From positions 1 to 7,206 of the forward strand of contig JAUXGQ010000073.1 in the NCBI GenBank assembly GCA_030621975.1: a stretch of 7,206 nt of DNA. The letters are read 5' to 3'. Shown piece after piece: positions 1-6,171 of the stretch. The DNA is from Gammaproteobacteria bacterium. Its GTDB lineage: Bacteria > Pseudomonadota > Gammaproteobacteria > Chromatiales > Chromatiaceae. The translations under genes and the position numbers were made by a program. The notes beneath the pieces were generated by a model, which was given only the letters and a program-made list of their open reading frames with translations, did no database searches and was not told the origin of the DNA. Numbering within the stretch: the stretch's first letter is position 1; each line of letters opens with the position of its first letter.

Positions 1-1237
1 CGCACACCGGACAACGGCTGGGCATCTTGAAGCCGCGGGCGTTGCGGGGCCGGCGGTTCATGACCACGGAGACGATCTGCGGTATCACATCACCGGCGCG
101 ACGCACGATAACCCTGTCGCCAATGCGAATGTCCTTGCGGCAAATCTCGTCCTCGTTATGCAGGGTGGCATTGGTCACCGTGACGCCGGCCAGGTTCACG
201 GGTTCCAGCCTCGCCACGGGGGTGAGCGCGCCGGTACGGCCCACCTGGACGTCGATGTCCAGCAACCGCGTCATTTGTTCCTGGGCCGGAAATTTCTGGG
301 CCACCGCCCAGCGCGGCGCACGGGAGACATGGCCGAGAAGGCGTTGCTGCGCGAGACGGTCGACCTTGAAGACCACCCCGTCGATATCGTAATCGAACCG
401 GTCGCGCCGCTGCTCGATTCGCCGGTAATACGCCAGACAAGCGTCCGCACCCTCCACCGTCTGGAGCTCCGGCGAGACCCGCAACCCCCAGCGGGCGATG
501 CGCTGCATCGACTCGCTGAGGGTGTCCGCAATCTCTCCCTCAACCTCGCCGAAACCGTAAACGAACATGGACAAGGGGCGGCTTGCCGTGACTTTGGGGT
601 CCAGCTGCCGCAGGCTGCCCGCTGCCGCGTTACGGGGGTTGGCGAAGGACTTTCCCCCCCTCTGGCGCGCCTGCGCGTTCAGTGCCTCGAACCCCGACCG
701 CGTCATATAGACCTCGCCACGCACCTCCAGCACCGCGGGGAACCCTTCGCCGATGAGTCGCAGGGGTATGCTGGGTATGGTGCGCACCCCCTGGGTCACG
801 TCCTCACCGCGCGCACCGTCTCCCCGGGTTGCACCCAACACCAGCAGGCCGTTTTCATAGCGCAGACTGACCGCGAGGCCGTCCAGTTTGGGTTCGGCGG
901 CATACGTGATCTGCTCTACCCCCAGACGATCCCGGATACGTCGATCGAAAGCGGTCAGTTCGGCCGCGGAAAACGCGTTCTCCAGCGACAGCATGGGAAC
1001 CCTGTGTGCCACCTCCTCAAACCCCTGCATGGGTTCGCCGCCCACCCGCTGGGTCGGCGACTCGGGGGTTATCCGATCCGGGTGGCGTGCCTCCAGCGCC
1101 TGGAGTTCCCGCATCAGGCGATCGTATTCGGCGTCCGGGATCTCCGGCTCATCCAAAACGTAGTATTGATAATTGTGGTGCTCGATCTGCCGCCGCAGCG
1201 CGTCCATACAGTCGCGGTCCAGCGCGGATGTGTTCAC
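1..1237 (-). CDS. ligA: NAD-dependent DNA ligase LigA (N-terminal 412 residues; C-terminus beyond the left edge)
   Basis: LigA seals single-strand nicks with a 5'-phosphate and 3'-OH, using NAD+ as the adenylate donor, in replication and repair. The reading frame is open from 1237 to the left edge. Visible parts are the N-terminal Ia domain that binds NMN (YxxxD and DAEYDRLM near residues 24-43), the adenylation domain with the AMP-accepting lysine K117 in KLDG, the RGDG motif near 138-141, the second lysine motif DGVVFKV (K291), RAPRWAVAQKFPA near 307-318, and the OB-fold start with QVGRTG near 331. The first two zinc-binding cysteines, C409 and C412, lie at the edge; the rest of the zinc finger, the HhH repeats and the BRCT domain are outside. 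E. coli LigA is 671 residues, so about 60% is present. I chose a GTG start at 1237: it overlaps the zipA stop as GTGA, has an A/G-rich stretch (AGAAAAAGA) just upstream, and gives an N-terminus close to E. coli's length. The in-frame ATG at 1207 has no visible ribosome site and would shorten the Ia domain. No frameshift is seen. Confidence 0.96.
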   Translation of the reverse strand, partial: MNTSALDRDCMDALRRQIEHHNYQYYVLDEPEIPDAEYDRLMRELQALEARHPDRITPESPTQRVGGEPMQGFEEVAHRVPMLSLENAFSAAELTAFDRRIRDRLGVEQITYAAEPKLDGLAVSLRYENGLLVLGATRGDGARGEDVTQGVRTIPSIPLRLIGEGFPAVLEVRGEVYMTRSGFEALNAQARQRGGKSFANPRNAAAGSLRQLDPKVTASRPLSMFVYGFGEVEGEIADTLSESMQRIARWGLRVSPELQTVEGADACLAYYRRIEQRRDRFDYDIDGVVFKVDRLAQQRLLGHVSRAPRWAVAQKFPAQEQMTRLLDIDVQVGRTGALTPVARLEPVNLAGVTVTNATLHNEDEICRKDIRIGDRVIVRRAGDVIPQIVSVVMNRRPRNARGFKMPSRCPVC

Positions 1238-2064
1238 GATCTTTTTCTGGCCAGCGCCAGTTTACGGCTGTGTTCGAGTATTTCCCCGCGGGTGTGCTCG
1301 ATGGTCTGCTTGGTCAGCGCGCTGTGGGTCTCGTCCCGTAATCCACCGCCGAGAGATTCCGCAAGGCGCCCCGCCGCTTCCAGCATCTCGGAATAAACCT
1401 TGAGACCGTCCACGGGGCCTGGCAACTGGGTGAACAGGGTCAAGCCTGGCGTGGAGAACCCGCCCATGGACTCCATGGGAAAGGAACCGGGCTCCAACAG
1501 GCTGGCCATACTGAACAGCACCCTGTTGGATCCAGGGGCAAAACGATGGAAGATCTGCATCTCGTTCGCCTGAAGACCGATTTCGCGGCCGGCCTTCACT
1601 ATATCCTGCCCGTTGAACCGACCCTTACTGGCTACGACAATGATTTGCAGTATCTTGACCGGCAACGCGGCGCCCCGCGAGTCTGTCCCGGCGGCCCAGG
1701 CGCGGTCTTCCGACGCGGGAAACACGTCCTGTTGGACCCCGGGTACCGGGTCGGCGAGATCTGGAGACAGCCCGGGTCCGGCGTCGACGTCAATGCCGCT
1801 GCGCTCGTCGGCAACCATCTCCCCAAACTGCTCCAGTTCCAGGTCCATGCGGGGCGATTCGAACGCTTCGGTTTCGGTCCGTATCTCTTCTATGTCTTGC
1901 GATGACAGGGAGCCGAAAACCGGTTCGTTGTCCCGGGTCAAACGGCCCCCGCCCACCGCCGCCCGGCTGCCGTTTTTTCCGTGGGTCCGACCCCAGAAGT
2001 AGATGCCCAGCAAAACCAGTATGCCGAGCACTAAAAGGATCAGGCGTAAAATATCGGGATCCAT
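1234..2064 (-). CDS. zipA: Cell division protein ZipA (FtsZ membrane anchor)
   Basis: ZipA is an inner-membrane protein that tethers and stabilises the FtsZ ring at midcell early in gammaproteobacterial division. The 276-residue protein begins with one hydrophobic segment (about residues 5-23, rich in L, I, V and G) preceded by few charged residues, the N-out bitopic anchor typical of ZipA. A linker of about 110 residues follows (25-132). It is acidic rather than rich in proline and glutamine as in E. coli, and short, which explains the length below E. coli's 328. The C-terminal FtsZ-binding domain spans about 133-266, with the recognisable LPVKILQIIVVA strand, the FNGQDI segment, an NEMQIFHRF strand and a GLTLFTQLPGP strand. 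The ATG directly follows the smc TAG with no spacer, so translational coupling is likely. A weak GGCGG stretch inside the end of smc is the only ribosome-site candidate. The TGA stop overlaps the ligA GTG. The zipA-ligA adjacency also occurs in E. coli, which supports the call. Confidence 0.95.
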   Translation of the reverse strand: MDPDILRLILLVLGILVLLGIYFWGRTHGKNGSRAAVGGGRLTRDNEPVFGSLSSQDIEEIRTETEAFESPRMDLELEQFGEMVADERSGIDVDAGPGLSPDLADPVPGVQQDVFPASEDRAWAAGTDSRGAALPVKILQIIVVASKGRFNGQDIVKAGREIGLQANEMQIFHRFAPGSNRVLFSMASLLEPGSFPMESMGGFSTPGLTLFTQLPGPVDGLKVYSEMLEAAGRLAESLGGGLRDETHSALTKQTIEHTRGEILEHSRKLALARKRS

Positions 2065-5000
2065 CTACAGAGCCGCCAGGCGTGCCGCCTCATCCACATC
2101 CACCGAGACCAGCCGGGAAACCCCAGGCTCATTCATGGTGACCCCCGTCAGATGGTTAGCCACCTCCATCGTCACCTTGTTGTGGGTAATAAAGATAAAC
2201 TGCACCTGTTCCGACATGCTCCGCACCAGTTTGCAGAAGCGGCCTACATTGGCGTCGTCGAGGGGTGCATCCACCTCGTCGAGCATGCAGAACGGAGCGG
2301 GGTTCAATTTGAAAATCGCAAACACCAGCGCCACGGCAGTCAGCGCCTTCTCGCCGCCGGACAGCAGATGGATGCTGCTGTTGCGCTTCCCGGGGGGACG
2401 CGCCATGACTGTAACCCCCGTGTCGAGCAGATCCTCGCCGGTTAATTCCAGGTAGGAATGCCCGCCGCCGAACAGCTTCGGAAACATATCCTGCAGGCCC
2501 GCGTTGACCCTGTCGAAGGTTTCCTTGAAACGGGTCCGCGTCTCACGATCGATCTTGTGGATAGCGGATTCCAGGGTCTCCAGGGACTTACTCACATCCT
2601 CGTACTGTGAGTTCAGGTATTCCATGCGTTCGGACTGCTCCGCGTACTCATCGATGGCGGCGAGGTTGATCGCACCGAGACGCTGAATGCGCGCCCCGAT
2701 CCGTTCCACTTCTTCCTGCCACCGCTGTTCGTCCGCGTTTTCGGGCATATCCTCAAACAGTGCGGCTGCCTCGAACCCGCTCTCTTTCAAGCGTTCCTCA
2801 AGGGTCCTGGCGCGCACCAGTACTTCCTGACGCTGCATGCGGCTCTGATCCAGCTCCCCTCGAATTACCTGCACGTTTTCCTCGGCCTGTAACCGGCCCT
2901 GATCCCGTTCCCGCAGGGCCGCATCTATATCCTCCAGGGACCTGCGCACGTCGGCAAGTTCCTTTTCCACCTCGATCCTGCGTTCGAGCTGTGTCTGGAG
3001 CTGCTCCTGTTGCTCATGTATCGGATGTTCACTGCCGTCGATACTCTTCTGCAATTGCGTGCGCCGTTGCGTGAACTGGCGAAGCTGTCCGCGCATGCGC
3101 TCGAGACTCTGTTCCAGGGAGGTCTGGGACGAGCGCATGGATTCCACGGTCAATGCGATCTGGTGAGACCGGTTGCGCAGCTGCTGGTTCGCGTCGCGGG
3201 CAAGGTCGAGCCTGGAGCGCAACCCGTCCCGGCGCTGCACAAGGACATCACGGCGCTCACCCAGGTGATCCATCGCCTCCAGCGCCTCATGCAGTCGCGC
3301 CCGGGCCTGCTCCATGGTTTCCATGCCCTGTTCCATCTGGGTCCGGACTTCTTCCTTTTCGTCCTCGATATGTTCTCGGCGCTGTCGCAGGTGATCGCCC
3401 CGGGTACGTTTGCTGCTCAGCATCGAGCGCAATTCCGACAACGCTCGATTAACACCGTTCACATCGGATTGAATCTGCTCCCGGGATACCTCCAGCTCCT
3501 GCTGTCGGGCGCGGTTCTGCTCGAGTTCCAAGGCGAGTTTTCTCGACATCTCATCCCGATTCCGGATGACTTCAGCCAACTGCTTCAATTCCTGCTCACG
3601 CGCAAGCACACCGCCGGTCTCATCTCCACCGCGGCTCAGGCGGACCCAGTCGGGACCGATCCACAGTCCATCCGGCGTCACTACCGATTCGTGTATCCCC
3701 AACCCCCCGCGCAGGGCCAACGCCTGATCCAGGGTGTCGGCGCAGTGGATGCTTCCCAGAAACCGTTGCAAGGCCAGTGGCGATCTGACGAATGCCAGCA
3801 ACCGCCCCGGTTCCGCCGGCCGGTTGTCCGCTTCCTGCGCACCGGTTTCCAGCAGCGAGATGTTTCCGGTCGACAACGCCTGCAGACCGTCTTTAAGCCC
3901 GGCAAGGCTGTCCACGCAGATCGCCTGAAGATGGAAACCCAGCACCACTTCCACGGCCCCTCGCCAGCGCTCGTCGACGTCCAGGTGTTGGGCCAGACGT
4001 GTGGCCTGGGCCAGGCCCATCTCATCCAGCCACTGGGTAACCGCCCCATCCCGCTGCTTGCCCAGCGCGGCCTGCTGCAGCGTTTCCAGGGAGGCGCTTC
4101 TGCCCCTTGCCGACTGCAGCTCCGCCCGCTTCCCATCCAGCTCCTCAGCCTGACGCACCCCCGCTTCACGCGCTTCGGCGATCCTGTGCAGCACCCCGTC
4201 GAGACGCCCCTGCAGCGCCCCCAGTTCATTCTCCCGGGCGGCCTCCCCGTCTTCCAGCTCCCTGATTTCGTCGGCCAACCTGGGATCGTTCAGGCGTTCC
4301 AGTTCCTCCGCGAACCTCTGCCTTCTGCGCACCAGGTTTTCCTGTTGCTGTTCCAGGTGGTTGATCCGGGTACGTTCCACCTGTGCGGTCTGGGCGGGTT
4401 CGGTCGCCTCCTGATTGAACCGCTCCCACTCTTCCTGCCATCGATGCATCGCCTGTTCGGCCTGGGTAAGTTGTTCGCTGGAATTCTGCTCCGCCGCCCG
4501 GGCCTCTTCAAACAGTGGCACCTCCTTGTCCAATGCCTCGTTCACCTGCCGCAGCCTGTGATCGTCCTGATTGTGATGGGATTCGATCTCCTCCAGCGCC
4601 TCCTTCAACTGGGCCAGGTCCTGCTGCTGGCGCTGGCGGGCATCCCTTGCATACTGAATGGCCTGTTCGAGGCGGGAGACCTCGGCGCCCAGCGCATAGT
4701 AGCGACCCTGCACCGCGTTGAACCGCTCACCGGTCTCCGTGTGGCGCTCGCGGTCCTGCTCGATCTCCGCCTCCAGACGGCGCTGCAGAGCTGTCGCCGC
4801 TTCCTGTTCCGTTTCCGATTGCCGAATGATCTGGTCCCGGAGCTTGAGATCCTCGTCCAGTGCCCGCCAGCGCAAGCCCAGAAGCTCCGCCTTCACCCGC
4901 CGCTCCTGCTCCTTGAGCCGTTGATACTTTTCCGCCGTGGCGGCCTGTCGATTGAGGTGCTGCAGTTGCTTGGCGATCTCTTCACGCAGATCGTTCAGGC

Positions 5001-5577
5001 GGTCGAGATTCTCACGGGTGTGCCGTATCCGGTTCTCCGTTTCGCGCCGGCGCTCCTTGTACCTGGATATCCCGGCGGCCTCTTCCAGAAATACGCGCAA
5101 GTCTTCCGGCCTGGCCTCGATGAGACGGGATATCGTGCCCTGTTCGATGATGGCGTAGCTGCGTGGGCCCAGGCCGGTTCCGAGAAACAGGTCGGTGATG
5201 TCGCGGCGCCTGCATCGGACCCCGTTCAGAAAGTAACTGGACTGACCGTCACGGGAAACCTGACGCTTCACCGAGATCTGATTGTATTGTGCGTATTGGC
5301 CACCGGCCCTTCCGGCGCTGTTGTCAAACATCAACTCGATAGTAGCGGTGCCCACCGGTTTACGGGCGGAAGATCCGTTGAAGATAACGTCGGCCATGGA
5401 TTCGCCGCGCAGCATCTTGGCGGAGATTTCCCCCATCACCCAGCGCACTGCGTCGATGACGTTGGACTTCCCGCAACCGTTCGGACCGACGATACCCACC
5501 AGATTGCTCGGCAGAGGTACGGTCGTTGGATCTACGAAGGACTTAAAACCGGCGAGCTTGATTTTTTCCAGACGCAT
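2065..5577 (-). CDS. smc: Chromosome segregation protein SMC (condensin ATPase subunit)
   Basis: SMC forms the coiled-coil dimer of bacterial condensin, which with ScpA and ScpB extrudes DNA loops and helps separate replicated origins. The 1170-residue length is normal for the family. In order: the head N-lobe with Walker A GPNGCGKS at 31-38, an R-loop region near R57, a Q-loop with Q146 in IIEQGTIS; a first long coiled coil, about 165-500, rich in E, Q, R and L; the globular hinge, about 505-660; a second coiled coil, about 665-1010; and the head C-lobe with signature LSGGE at 1072-1076, Walker B CMLDEVDAP (D1100, E1101) and the switch histidine H1132 in FITHN. All ATPase residues are intact. 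The start gives the standard MRLEKIKLAGFKSF N-terminus; no good Shine-Dalgarno sequence precedes it. It heads the smc-zipA-ligA operon. ScpA and ScpB are not in the window. The conserved hinge and LSGGE arrangement separate it from MukB and from Rad50/SbcC. Confidence 0.98.
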   Translation of the reverse strand: MRLEKIKLAGFKSFVDPTTVPLPSNLVGIVGPNGCGKSNVIDAVRWVMGEISAKMLRGESMADVIFNGSSARKPVGTATIELMFDNSAGRAGGQYAQYNQISVKRQVSRDGQSSYFLNGVRCRRRDITDLFLGTGLGPRSYAIIEQGTISRLIEARPEDLRVFLEEAAGISRYKERRRETENRIRHTRENLDRLNDLREEIAKQLQHLNRQAATAEKYQRLKEQERRVKAELLGLRWRALDEDLKLRDQIIRQSETEQEAATALQRRLEAEIEQDRERHTETGERFNAVQGRYYALGAEVSRLEQAIQYARDARQRQQQDLAQLKEALEEIESHHNQDDHRLRQVNEALDKEVPLFEEARAAEQNSSEQLTQAEQAMHRWQEEWERFNQEATEPAQTAQVERTRINHLEQQQENLVRRRQRFAEELERLNDPRLADEIRELEDGEAARENELGALQGRLDGVLHRIAEAREAGVRQAEELDGKRAELQSARGRSASLETLQQAALGKQRDGAVTQWLDEMGLAQATRLAQHLDVDERWRGAVEVVLGFHLQAICVDSLAGLKDGLQALSTGNISLLETGAQEADNRPAEPGRLLAFVRSPLALQRFLGSIHCADTLDQALALRGGLGIHESVVTPDGLWIGPDWVRLSRGGDETGGVLAREQELKQLAEVIRNRDEMSRKLALELEQNRARQQELEVSREQIQSDVNGVNRALSELRSMLSSKRTRGDHLRQRREHIEDEKEEVRTQMEQGMETMEQARARLHEALEAMDHLGERRDVLVQRRDGLRSRLDLARDANQQLRNRSHQIALTVESMRSSQTSLEQSLERMRGQLRQFTQRRTQLQKSIDGSEHPIHEQQEQLQTQLERRIEVEKELADVRRSLEDIDAALRERDQGRLQAEENVQVIRGELDQSRMQRQEVLVRARTLEERLKESGFEAAALFEDMPENADEQRWQEEVERIGARIQRLGAINLAAIDEYAEQSERMEYLNSQYEDVSKSLETLESAIHKIDRETRTRFKETFDRVNAGLQDMFPKLFGGGHSYLELTGEDLLDTGVTVMARPPGKRNSSIHLLSGGEKALTAVALVFAIFKLNPAPFCMLDEVDAPLDDANVGRFCKLVRSMSEQVQFIFITHNKVTMEVANHLTGVTMNEPGVSRLVSVDVDEAARLAAL

Positions 5578-5640
5578 AGGACGCTAAGATACCGGATCTC
5601 AACCGCTGGAGACAAGCCGTACTTCTCGTCATAATTGACG

Positions 5641-5671
5641 TTAAATACAGCCAATATCTTCCTGTATTTAA
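5641..5671. repeat. Perfect 10-bp inverted repeat with 11-bp spacer
   Basis: The arms TTAAATACAG (5641-5650) and CTGTATTTAA (5662-5671) are exact reverse complements separated by 11 bases. Centre-to-centre spacing of the arms is 21 bp, about two helical turns, so both would face the same side of the DNA, as expected for a dimeric regulator site. It sits inside the AT-rich core, upstream of both divergent genes. It is not a LexA box: the CTG and CAG ends point inward to the spacer rather than outward. It could instead fold as a hairpin in RNA, but it lacks a GC stem and T-tract for a terminator. The bound protein, if any, is unknown. Confidence 0.6.
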
Positions 5672-5699
5672 TTATTTTTATAATGTAACTTAAGAGATT

Positions 5700-5723
5700 G
5701 GCGCAGGTAAAATTCTACGCGCC
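5700..5723. repeat. Interrupted palindrome with GC-rich outer arms next to the queF promoter
   Basis: GGCGC at 5700-5704 pairs with GCGCC at 5719-5723, and the inner GTA (5707-5709) pairs with TAC (5716-5718), leaving a two-base AG bulge and a six-base loop. Four T residues follow (5724-5727), so it resembles a weak intrinsic terminator or attenuator on the plus strand. No plus-strand gene lies upstream to be terminated. It overlaps the -35 zone of the candidate queF promoter, so an operator is the simpler reading. If transcription began at the upstream TATAAT (5679-5684), the hairpin would lie in the leader RNA. Confidence 0.4.
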
Positions 5724-5742
5724 TTTTGAAGTTCCGTATAAT
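5714..5742 (+). promoter_or_regulatory. Candidate sigma-70 promoter for queF and the kinase
   Basis: An exact TATAAT -10 box lies at 5737-5742, 38 bases before the queF start codon, which would put the transcript start near 5749 and give a leader of about 30 bases. The best -35 at 17-bp spacing is TCTACG (5714-5719), only three of six matches to consensus, and no TGn extension is present, so an activator or the neighbouring palindrome may matter. The leader is too short for a preQ1 riboswitch. Confidence 0.45.
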
Positions 5743-5780
5743 CCTATTCCCAGCCTCAGATTACAACCGTAGATTTTTTT

Positions 5781-6170
5781 ATGCCAAGCCACCCCAGCAA
5801 GACCCTGGATACCTTTGCCAACCCGCAACCCGAACGGGACTATACGATTCGGATCCGGGTTCCCGAGTTCACTTGCCTGTGTCCCAAGACGGGTCAGCCC
5901 GATTTCGCGATGCTGACCCTGGAGTACGTGCCGAACAGACTCTGTGTCGAGCTCAAGTCATTGAAGATCTACATCTGGTCGTACCGCGACCAAGGGGCGT
6001 TTCACGAAGCCGTCACCAATCAGATACTCGACGACCTGGTCTTCGCAATCTCTCCGCGTTACATGCGCTTGACGGCGGAATTCAATGTGCGGGGGGGGAT
6101 CTATACGACGGTGGTTGCGGAACACAGGGCCCAGGACTGGAAGCCCCCCGCCGCTGTCGCTCTCCCTTAG
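5781..6170 (+). CDS. queF: NADPH-dependent preQ0 reductase QueF, short type I form
   Basis: QueF reduces the nitrile of 7-cyano-7-deazaguanine (preQ0) to the aminomethyl group of preQ1 with two NADPH, in the cytoplasmic pathway to the tRNA wobble base queuosine. The 129-residue protein is a single tunnelling-fold unit, like Bacillus QueF (about 165 residues), not the 280-residue two-domain E. coli type. Visible are the active-site LCP with nucleophile C34, the PDFA aspartate D41 seven residues on (same spacing as C55/D62 in B. subtilis), the QueF motif ELKSLKIY at 57-64 followed by SYR, and FHE with substrate-binding E76 (matching E97 of B. subtilis). The family usually has Ser two residues before the nucleophile; here it is C32. 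The B. subtilis cysteine that forms a protective disulfide with the nucleophile (C99) corresponds to V78. Codons for the conserved RGGI stretch contain an eight-G run at 6091-6098, in frame. The ribosome site is weak. The stop is one base from the next start. Confidence 0.96.
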   Translation: MPSHPSKTLDTFANPQPERDYTIRIRVPEFTCLCPKTGQPDFAMLTLEYVPNRLCVELKSLKIYIWSYRDQGAFHEAVTNQILDDLVFAISPRYMRLTAEFNVRGGIYTTVVAEHRAQDWKPPAAVALP

Positions 6171-6171
6171 G

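Larger units (their letters stand above)
5578..5780. promoter_or_regulatory. Divergent intergenic control region between smc and queF
   Basis: This 203-base gap is the only real non-coding stretch in the window and must carry the promoters of both the leftward smc operon and the rightward queF unit. Its core at 5631-5700 is 54 of 70 bases A or T (77%), in sharp contrast to the GC-rich genes on both sides. It contains a perfect inverted repeat, a GC-stemmed palindrome and two exact TATAAT hexamers on the plus strand (5679-5684 and 5737-5742). For smc no convincing sigma-70 promoter stood out; on the minus strand TTGTCT and TATCTT are spaced 18 bases apart but lie so close to the start codon that the leader would be nearly absent. 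Assignment as a control region rests on position and composition. Confidence 0.7.

Noticed and set aside
158..1396. A 412-codon open frame on the plus strand, antisense to ligA and the end of zipA
   Set aside because: It shares codon register with ligA and arises from the same codon bias; the minus-strand LigA has every expected motif. No promoter or ribosome site supports it.
3681..4229. Secondary 182-codon minus-strand frame inside smc
   Set aside because: It is an alternative frame within the SMC hinge and coiled-coil region with low-complexity composition, and smc is uninterrupted there.
3010..5634. An 874-codon open frame on the plus strand, antisense to smc
   Set aside because: It is in exact codon register with smc, so it stays open simply because smc in this GC-rich genome avoids TTA, CTA and TCA codons. 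Its translation shows no recognisable domain, while the minus strand encodes a complete SMC.
5641..5671. LexA (SOS) box
   Set aside because: The CTG and CAG elements face the wrong way and the spacing does not match CTG-N10-CAG.
5743..5780. preQ1 riboswitch in front of queF
   Set aside because: About 30-38 bases separate the likely transcript start from the ATG, with no recognisable stem plus A-rich tail and no sequestered ribosome site.
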